From positions 1 to 11,564 of the forward strand of contig DAWK01000023.1 in the NCBI GenBank assembly GCA_002509745.1: a stretch of DNA of 11,564 nt. The letters run 5' to 3'. The position numbers were made by a program, and so were the translations under genes. The notes beneath the pieces were generated by a model. The model worked only from the letters and a program-made list of their open reading frames with translations. It searched no databases and was not told where the DNA came from. Positions 7,415-11,564 of this stretch are shown here, piece by piece; within the stretch, counting starts at the first letter, position 1; every line of letters starts with the position of its first letter. The stretch is from Methanobacteriaceae archaeon UBA349 (lineage in GTDB: Archaea; Methanobacteriota; Methanobacteria; Methanobacteriales; Methanobacteriaceae).

Positions 7415-7424
7415 TTTTCACACA

Positions 7425-7438
7425 TCACTAGGTAGTGA
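7425..7438. promoter_or_regulatory. Palindrome upstream of the potassium channel gene
   Basis: TCACTA-GG-TAGTGA is a palindrome with perfect 6-base arms, ending 11 bases before the channel start codon. As DNA it could be a repressor site. As RNA, a 5-bp stem with loop ACCU would bury the GUGA part of the ribosome binding region. It shares the central CTAGGTA with the padR palindrome. Function is not established. Confidence 0.4.
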
Positions 7439-7524
7439 GATACAGATAAAATCTGATTCATATGATTAAGTTAATTTTTAAATTTAATTCCCAAATTCAC
7501 AATTAATGTCCTCAAATTAATTTT

Positions 7525-7532
7525 AAAAAAAA
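7525..7532 (-). terminator. T-run after the second DUF308 gene
   Basis: Eight A on the plus strand give a run of eight U in the minus-strand transcript about 25 nt past the DUF308 stop codon. It directly follows ACAAGCCCTA, one arm of the inverted repeat that flanks this gene. A simple archaeal U-rich terminator is the likely role. Confidence 0.4.
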
Positions 7533-8100
7533 TAGGGCTTGTGAATATTTTATTTTTATTCTAATTCTGGTTCTGGTTCTGGCATCAAAATTTGGAATAT
7601 TCCATTAATTATTAAGAAAATTCCGATTAAAAATGCTAGATATAATGGATTCAAAGCATACATACCAATTATCAAATATAGAACACCTAGAATGATACCT
7701 GAAAGGCCGCCCCATCTGCCAGCAGAGCCTTGGCCAGATATAAGAGCAATTATGCCTGCGATTATTAAGAAAAATCCACCTATGTAAATTACCATTCCGA
7801 CCAATACACTAAATGCGAGTATTTTTCCAAATAGTCCTATACCTACGATTAGGCCAATAATTCCCAGTAATAAGGAAGCTATACTGATTCCTTTATTGGT
7901 ACTCCATGCGGCCATACCCATAAAAATTAACCATATTCCAATAAATATAATTCCAAATCCAGTTAGGACACTAAGTGTAAATACACTGAACATGGGAAAT
8001 GCCATGACTAATAAACCTAAAATAATTGCTAAAATTCCAGACAATACATTTTTCTCAGCCATAAAGTCGCCTCCATAATTTTTCATCCCAACAAGCCCTA
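7533..8100. repeat. 10-bp inverted repeat flanking the second DUF308 gene
   Basis: TAGGGCTTGT at 7533-7542 is the exact reverse complement of ACAAGCCCTA at 8091-8100. The first copy is 13 bp past the stop codon, the second 28 bp before the preferred start. No target-site duplication or transposase is seen, so this is not called a mobile element. It may be a pair of operator half-sites or 5'/3' pairing elements if both are transcribed, or it may be chance. Confidence 0.45.
7556..8062 (-). CDS. DUF308/HdeD-like six-helix membrane protein (copy 2)
   Basis: A 168-residue paralogue of the protein encoded at 5308-5790, with the same six-helix plan and the same region FFLIIAGIIALISGQGSAGRWGG (about 97-119, compare FLIIAGIMGVISKADGSRWNG in copy 1). 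It differs by an acidic tail, MPEPEPELE, encoded by short tandem PE codons at the extreme C-terminus. The start at 8062 is chosen because a strong GGAGG (8070-8074) sits seven bases upstream. An ATG at 8086 would put that GGAGG inside the coding region. TATA-like elements lie at about 8103-8113 and 8115-8122. The family is of unknown biochemical function in archaea. It is divergent from the hydrolase gene across a long AT-rich spacer and probably has its own promoter. Confidence 0.88.
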   Translation of the reverse strand: MAEKNVLSGILAIILGLLVMAFPMFSVFTLSVLTGFGIIFIGIWLIFMGMAAWSTNKGISIASLLLGIIGLIVGIGLFGKILAFSVLVGMVIYIGGFFLIIAGIIALISGQGSAGRWGGLSGIILGVLYLIIGMYALNPLYLAFLIGIFLIINGIFQILMPEPEPELE

Positions 8101-8457
8101 ATTTTATATTAAATTATATTTAATAAGGTAATATTAATAATTGTCTATTTAAACTTAGAAGATGTGTTGCATTTATCTCAAGCCAGCCATATAATAGATA
8201 ATTAACTAATTAATCAATATATTTCTTCCAAATAGTCTTAATTTCATTTTTTGAGAGTTAAAAAATCATTAATATCTATTTTTGTCCTTAATTTCATTTA
8301 TTGATGTTTAATCAACTTTAATTTTAAATTATTGTTTTTAATTCATTAGAAAAATATTATTTTAAAAAAATTGTGTAAAAAATAATCCATATTTTGAATA
8401 ATTATTTTAACCATCTTAGACCAACTATTTATAAGAATTAATTAAAGAGGGTCAGAA
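8063..8457. other. 395-bp divergent intergenic region, AT-rich, no gene seen
   Basis: This spacer separates the minus-strand DUF308 gene from the plus-strand hydrolase. It holds the GGAGG site and TATA-like elements of the DUF308 gene near 8070-8122 and one arm of the 10-bp inverted repeat (8091-8100). It also has an imperfect direct repeat, CTTAATTTCATTTWTTGA, at 8237-8254 and 8287-8304 (17 of 18 bases, period 50 bp). TTGAT/ATCAA arms lie at 8301-8314. A TATTTATAA box at 8426-8434 and AGAGGGT before the hydrolase ATG complete it. I see no tRNA, no convincing small RNA and no open reading frame worth calling. Confidence 0.6.
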
Positions 8458-9201
8458 ATGAAGTATTTTAATTCAAAAAAGAAATTTATCTTAATATGTT
8501 TTTTAGCTTTGATTTTAATAGCCGTCGCAGGATTTACATATTATGTTTCTGACTATTATCATGCAGATAATGCAGCGATATCCGCACTTCAATCCACAGC
8601 AGCCTATTCTGTAGAGAATACTGCTGATTCCATTACATTCACTCCCACCGGGAACAAAAGCACTACCGGAATAATATTTTATCCTGGGGGCAAAGTTCAA
8701 GCCGAAGCTTATGCAACTTTAGCTTCTAAACTAGCTGAAAATAATTATACAACAATTATTGTAAAAATGCCATTTAATTTAGCATTTTTTGGAGCAAATA
8801 AGGCAGATTCAGTAATAGCAGGCCATCCAGAAATAAAAAAATGGATTATGGGAGGCCATTCCCTGGGAGGTGTTTTTGCATCAGATTATGCTGTGAATAA
8901 TCAGGATAAAATCAGTGGTGTGATATATTTAGCTGCATATCCATCAGCAAATGCATCAAATGCCACTTTTAAAGCATTATCCATACGAGGTTCCCTAGAT
9001 GGACTAACCAAAGAGCAAGATATTTCGGATAATAAAAATAAATTTCCAGCCAATACTACTTTCATTACCCTAACTGGAGGTAATCACTTTAATTTTGGCA
9101 ATTATGAAATCCAAGCTGGAGATAATAACAGTACCATCACCCGGGAAGAGCAGCAGAATCAAACCGTGAATTACATAATTGAATTTATTAACAACCTTTA
9201 A
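8458..9201 (+). CDS. Membrane-anchored extracytoplasmic alpha/beta hydrolase
   Basis: A 247-residue alpha/beta-hydrolase with an N-terminal anchor: basic MKYFNSKKKF followed by a hydrophobic helix (11-30), with no obvious cleavage or lipobox. The nucleophile elbow is GGHSLGG (132-138, Ser135). D181 in RGSLDGLT and H210 in GGNHFNFG fit the remaining triad positions, and YPGG (75-78) probably forms the oxyanion loop. This layout resembles the short abhydrolase_5 group of esterases and peptidases; the substrate is unknown. Eight N-x-S/T sequons (N66, N96, N165, N168, N199, N223, N224, N234) suggest that the domain lies outside the cell and may be N-glycosylated, since the neighbouring membrane proteins show no such richness. 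AGAGGGT at 8446-8452 is the ribosome binding site. It ends 142 bp from the convergent lipid prenyltransferase gene. Confidence 0.9.
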   Translation: MKYFNSKKKFILICFLALILIAVAGFTYYVSDYYHADNAAISALQSTAAYSVENTADSITFTPTGNKSTTGIIFYPGGKVQAEAYATLASKLAENNYTTIIVKMPFNLAFFGANKADSVIAGHPEIKKWIMGGHSLGGVFASDYAVNNQDKISGVIYLAAYPSANASNATFKALSIRGSLDGLTKEQDISDNKNKFPANTTFITLTGGNHFNFGNYEIQAGDNNSTITREEQQNQTVNYIIEFINNL

Positions 9202-9205
9202 ATTA

Positions 9206-9225
9206 ATTTTTTTCTATAAATTTTT
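9206..9225 (+). terminator. T-rich terminator of the hydrolase gene
   Basis: Runs of seven T (9207-9213) and five T (9221-9225) begin six bases after the hydrolase stop, with no stem-loop. The same spacer has A-rich tracts at 9291-9330 that would give U-rich ends to the convergent minus-strand transcript, so it probably terminates both ways. Confidence 0.45.
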
Positions 9226-9343
9226 CGGCACAGCTTAAATCATTTATATCCAGAAATATGCTCATAAAATAATACCAAATTAATTCTACTAAAAGAAATT
9301 TAAAAAGAATTAAAAAATATTTAAATTTTATTTTTAAAATTAG

Positions 9344-10168
9344 TTAAAAGATGGAAGAACCTATCAAAAAGGCCAAGAAAACTACAGCCATGCCTATTTT
9401 AATCTGTTTAGAAATCTTTTTAGTATTTTGTGTGGATTGATCCTTTAAAATCAACACAGAACCTCTTAAAAATATCACAATGCCCACTGATAGAACTATA
9501 AGATACAAAATATTGAATATTCCCAAAAAATAGAGCGCCGGACTGGCCAAGCTAGCTAATATCATGAAAAATGCAGCTATTATTGAAGAAACTTTTTTTC
9601 CGTAAACTATAGGCAAGGTAGAGGCCCCTTCCATTTTATCCCCTTCCATATCTTCCATGTCCTTAACTATTTCCCGGGCCATGGTCATTAAAAAGGCAAA
9701 AAAACCAAGATAAATTGAAATAAGTAGCTCATTAACCACTACTCCACCCAGTACAAAACTCATACCTGTTAAAAATGAAATACTTATATTTCCAATTAAA
9801 CACTTTGTTTTAAGACTGTAAGCATAATAAACCATTAATAAAGCGCTGAAAAATACAATTATTCCTGGAAGAAGACCAATTATAAATCCAATTATTATAG
9901 CCACTACAAAAAGCAAAAGCGAATAAATTCCCGCAGTTTTTAAACTTATTCTGCCCGAAGGTATGGGACGCTCAGGCCGGTTAATGGCATCGATTTTATG
10001 ATCAAAATAGTCATTAATTGCATTTCCCGCACCAGTAGATATAAAAACTACGATTCCTGCTAAGAATACATTAAAAGTAAACTGTCCACTGATTACTGCC
10101 ATTAAAACTATGGTAATTACCGCCATCATGGCATTGAAGGGCCTTAATATTTCTAAATACGCATTCAT
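9344..10168 (-). CDS. Digeranylgeranylglyceryl phosphate synthase (UbiA-family, EC 2.5.1.42)
   Basis: A 274-residue polytopic UbiA-superfamily prenyltransferase. It adds the second geranylgeranyl chain to geranylgeranylglyceryl phosphate, the second ether-forming step of archaeal membrane lipid synthesis, at the membrane. The first Asp-rich motif NDYFDHKID (52-60) is followed by NRPERPIPSG (63-72), which binds the diphosphate through Mg2+. The second motif is REIVKDMEDMEGD (165-177). Seven to nine membrane helices can be read, and the length is typical of the archaeal enzyme. These motifs fit the DGGGP synthase clade rather than quinone or heme prenyltransferases, although paralogues with other acceptors exist. 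GGTG at about 10175-10178 precedes the start. It is divergent from a polyprenol-kinase-family gene, which suggests an isoprenoid lipid locus. Confidence 0.92.
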   Translation of the reverse strand: MNAYLEILRPFNAMMAVITIVLMAVISGQFTFNVFLAGIVVFISTGAGNAINDYFDHKIDAINRPERPIPSGRISLKTAGIYSLLLFVVAIIIGFIIGLLPGIIVFFSALLMVYYAYSLKTKCLIGNISISFLTGMSFVLGGVVVNELLISIYLGFFAFLMTMAREIVKDMEDMEGDKMEGASTLPIVYGKKVSSIIAAFFMILASLASPALYFLGIFNILYLIVLSVGIVIFLRGSVLILKDQSTQNTKKISKQIKIGMAVVFLAFLIGSSIF

Positions 10169-10319
10169 TAAAACACCAGTTAATTAATAATAATTTAGAG
10201 AGAGATAATATGATTTTAATCAATAATATTCTATTCACAACTTTATTCATATAGTCTATTTAATATCAAATTTAATCTAGAATTTTCACAATTTCTAAGT
10301 TCTAGTTCATCATGGAACT

Positions 10320-10341
10320 TCAATAATTTCTCAATAATTTC
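10320..10341. repeat. Two tandem 11-bp units (TCAATAATTTC)
   Basis: Two perfect, adjacent copies of an 11-bp unit, about one helical turn each, lie 62 bp upstream of the TATA box of the polyprenol-kinase-like gene. Just before them, AAGTTC (10297-10302) and GAACTT (10315-10320) form an inverted repeat. They may be regulator sites in the divergent promoter region (10169-10430), which otherwise holds only AT-rich sequence. Confidence 0.5.
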
Positions 10342-10401
10342 TTATCATTATCCATTAGCTTTTAAATATTGTGATATTATATCAAAATCAAATCCAAATT
10401 C

Positions 10402-10431
10402 ACTTATATATTGAACGACTTTATAAATTCA
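10402..10431 (+). promoter_or_regulatory. TATA box for a leaderless transcript
   Basis: CTTATATA (10403-10410) centres about 24 nt before the ATG at 10431, which has no Shine-Dalgarno sequence. This spacing puts the archaeal transcription start at or next to the start codon, so a leaderless mRNA is likely. It also argues against the earlier in-frame ATG at 10371, which lies upstream of the box. Confidence 0.55.
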
Positions 10432-11084
10432 TGGTACAAAGTGATTTATTAGGATTGATATTTGTTTATGGTTATGTAGCTATTTTACTTTTAGTATCAG
10501 AAAAATTATTAAGTAAATACCCTACCTTCAGCCGAAAGTTCGTTCATATTATGGTAGGGAATGTTTTATTTATTTTACCAATTTTTGCCACCATGAAAGC
10601 TATGGCTTTCCTGGCAGCAGCACCATTTGTAGTTTTAACATTTTTAATGAGTCCGCATTCACCTATTAAACTTAATCATAAAGTATCCAGTTCCGGGCAT
10701 GGATTAGGTCTGGTTTATTATGCCATTGCCTGGACAATTCTGGCATTATTCTTCTTTGACCAGCCATGGATCATTGCCGTGGGTATTGCTGCCATGTCCT
10801 ATGGGGACGGTTTAGCATCATTGATTGGAGCTAGATTTGGTAAACATAAATACAACCTTCTAGGGGACACCAAAAGTATTGAAGGATCTCTGGCCATGTT
10901 CCTTGTCTTAATTTTTGCCCTTTTAGGAGTTTTAATTTATTATGGGCAGCCAATTAATGGCTTGACAATTATTATGGTTTCTTTAGTGGCCACTTTACTG
11001 GAAGGAATTACACCAAAAGGGTTGGACAATTTAACTGCGTGCTTTGGGGCTGTGGCAACTTTTATACTAATGGGAATGCTATAA
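10431..11084 (+). CDS. Polyprenol/dolichol kinase family membrane protein (CTP-dependent type)
   Basis: A 217-residue multi-helix membrane protein of the dolichol/phytol kinase (SEC59/VTE5-like) family. Members phosphorylate polyisoprenoid alcohols, usually with CTP. Motifs in order are RKFVHIMVG (35-43), SYGDGLASLIGARFGKHKY (123-141), the likely nucleotide site, then KSIEGSLAMF (148-157) and EGITPKGLDNLT (191-202). Distant homology to CDP-diglyceride synthases exists, but the SYGDG and KSIEGS motifs favour a kinase. Roughly six to seven helices are seen. The start is set at 10431 from the TATA spacing; the ATG at 10371 would add a 20-residue polar stretch. It stands back to back with the ether-lipid prenyltransferase, and a thymidylate-kinase-like gene follows after 85 bp. 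Activity on archaeal dolichol, geranylgeraniol or another alcohol is not resolved. Confidence 0.85.
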   Translation: MVQSDLLGLIFVYGYVAILLLVSEKLLSKYPTFSRKFVHIMVGNVLFILPIFATMKAMAFLAAAPFVVLTFLMSPHSPIKLNHKVSSSGHGLGLVYYAIAWTILALFFFDQPWIIAVGIAAMSYGDGLASLIGARFGKHKYNLLGDTKSIEGSLAMFLVLIFALLGVLIYYGQPINGLTIIMVSLVATLLEGITPKGLDNLTACFGAVATFILMGML

Positions 11085-11169
11085 AATTTTATATAACCAT
11101 TTGAAAAGCGATTTAACGAATAAAAAATAAATAATGTTGATATTTATTAATATAACATATGGTGTATAA

Positions 11170-11564
11170 ATGCGGTTCATAGTCATAGATGGTTTAGATG
11201 GTGCTGGAAAAGATACTCACTCTCGCCTAATTGTTGAAAAATATGTTTCTAAAGGTGAGAATGTAGTTTTCCGTTCCCATCCAGAAAGTGACAATAAGTA
11301 CGGCCTTAAAGCTAAAAAAGCGCTTTTAGGTCAGGGTAAAAAGAATAAAATCAAAGCTGCATTTTATTATGCTGCAGATGTTATTAGATCACTTAGATTA
11401 TACTATGGAAAATCTGACACACTAATATTCTCAAGGTACTTAATGGGAGTCACATATTTACCCTTAAAATTAGCCAAAGTATTTTATTTTGTCTTAGAAG
11501 CAATATTACCAACATCGCGTTACATGTTTTTCCTAGATGTAACCCCTGAAGAGTCCCTGAGACG
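11170..11564 (+). CDS. Thymidylate-kinase-like P-loop kinase, 3' end outside the window
   Basis: The first 131 residues of a P-loop kinase of the thymidylate kinase superfamily, running off the window. It opens MRFIVIDGLDGAGKDTHSRL. The Walker A loop GLDGAGKDT has Asp where thymidylate kinases usually have Thr or Ser after the Lys, resembling the GKGT form of adenylate kinases. The usual DRY-type motif is replaced by FSRYLMGVTY (about 97-106), so the residue before Arg is Ser. FLDVTPEESLRR near the window edge matches the thymidylate kinase LDV-x-PE-x-x-x-x-R block. These changes suggest a diverged kinase that may not use dTMP. The start is supported by GGTG at 11161-11164, five bases upstream. 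It may share a transcript with the polyprenol kinase gene. Confidence 0.85.
   Translation, partial: MRFIVIDGLDGAGKDTHSRLIVEKYVSKGENVVFRSHPESDNKYGLKAKKALLGQGKKNKIKAAFYYAADVIRSLRLYYGKSDTLIFSRYLMGVTYLPLKLAKVFYFVLEAILPTSRYMFFLDVTPEESLR

Noticed and set aside
7533..8100. Transposable element bounded by the 10-bp inverted repeat
   Set aside because: The enclosed gene is a membrane protein with no transposase, and I found no flanking target duplication.
8063..8457. Small RNA, tRNA or CRISPR array in the long spacer
   Set aside because: No cloverleaf, no regularly spaced repeats with unique spacers, and no GC-rich island of the kind that marks structured RNA in AT-rich archaea.
10371..10430. Upstream start for the polyprenol kinase gene
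   Set aside because: The added 20 residues are polar and unlike the family N-terminus, and the TATA box at 10403-10410 would lie inside the coding region.

Overview
The window looks like a stretch of methanogenic archaeal chromosome, most likely Methanobacterium or a close relative in the Methanobacteriales. This is inferred from gene content and style, not from a marker gene. The evidence is an archaeal ether-lipid enzyme (digeranylgeranylglyceryl phosphate synthase), very AT-rich spacers, AGGTG/GGAGG-type ribosome binding sites, TATA boxes about 25 nt upstream of two start codons that lack a Shine-Dalgarno site (leaderless style), and T-rich 3' ends in place of hairpin terminators.

Layout. 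(1) 1-872, plus strand: the C-terminal two thirds of a class II fumarase (FumC). (2) 5084 down to 909, minus strand: a tightly packed run, probably one operon. It encodes a PadR repressor, a GyrI-like small-molecule-binding protein, a four-helix membrane protein, an ACMSD-type metal-dependent amidohydrolase and an alpha/alpha-toroid protein. An AlkD-like DNA alkylation repair gene follows 62 nt downstream and is broken by a frameshift. The first five genes are joined by a 1-bp overlap or by gaps of 1 to 8 bp (one stop and Shine-Dalgarno pair overlaps). A palindrome lies between the padR TATA box and its start codon. (3) 8062 down to 5308, minus strand: four separate membrane-protein genes, two DUF308/HdeD-like paralogues bracketing a six-helix potassium channel and an unknown membrane protein. 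(4) 8458-9201, plus strand: a membrane-anchored, probably extracytoplasmic alpha/beta hydrolase rich in N-glycosylation sequons. (5) 9344-10168, minus strand: the ether-lipid prenyltransferase. It is divergent from a polyprenol/dolichol-kinase-family gene at 10431-11084, which is followed by the start of a thymidylate-kinase-like gene running off the end.

The most interesting part is the PadR operon. A GyrI-like protein next to an AlkD-like glycosylase matches the logic of known self-resistance to DNA-alkylating cyclopropanoid toxins, where one protein hydrolyses the toxin and another removes the adduct. Here the repair gene seems to have lost about 23 bp by collapse of a 16-bp direct repeat, and both halves of the protein remain readable across the junction. 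The other notable features are small DNA elements: two palindromes sharing the core CTAGGTA, short repeats in the spacers, an (AAT)8 tract, and a 10-bp inverted repeat flanking one DUF308 gene.
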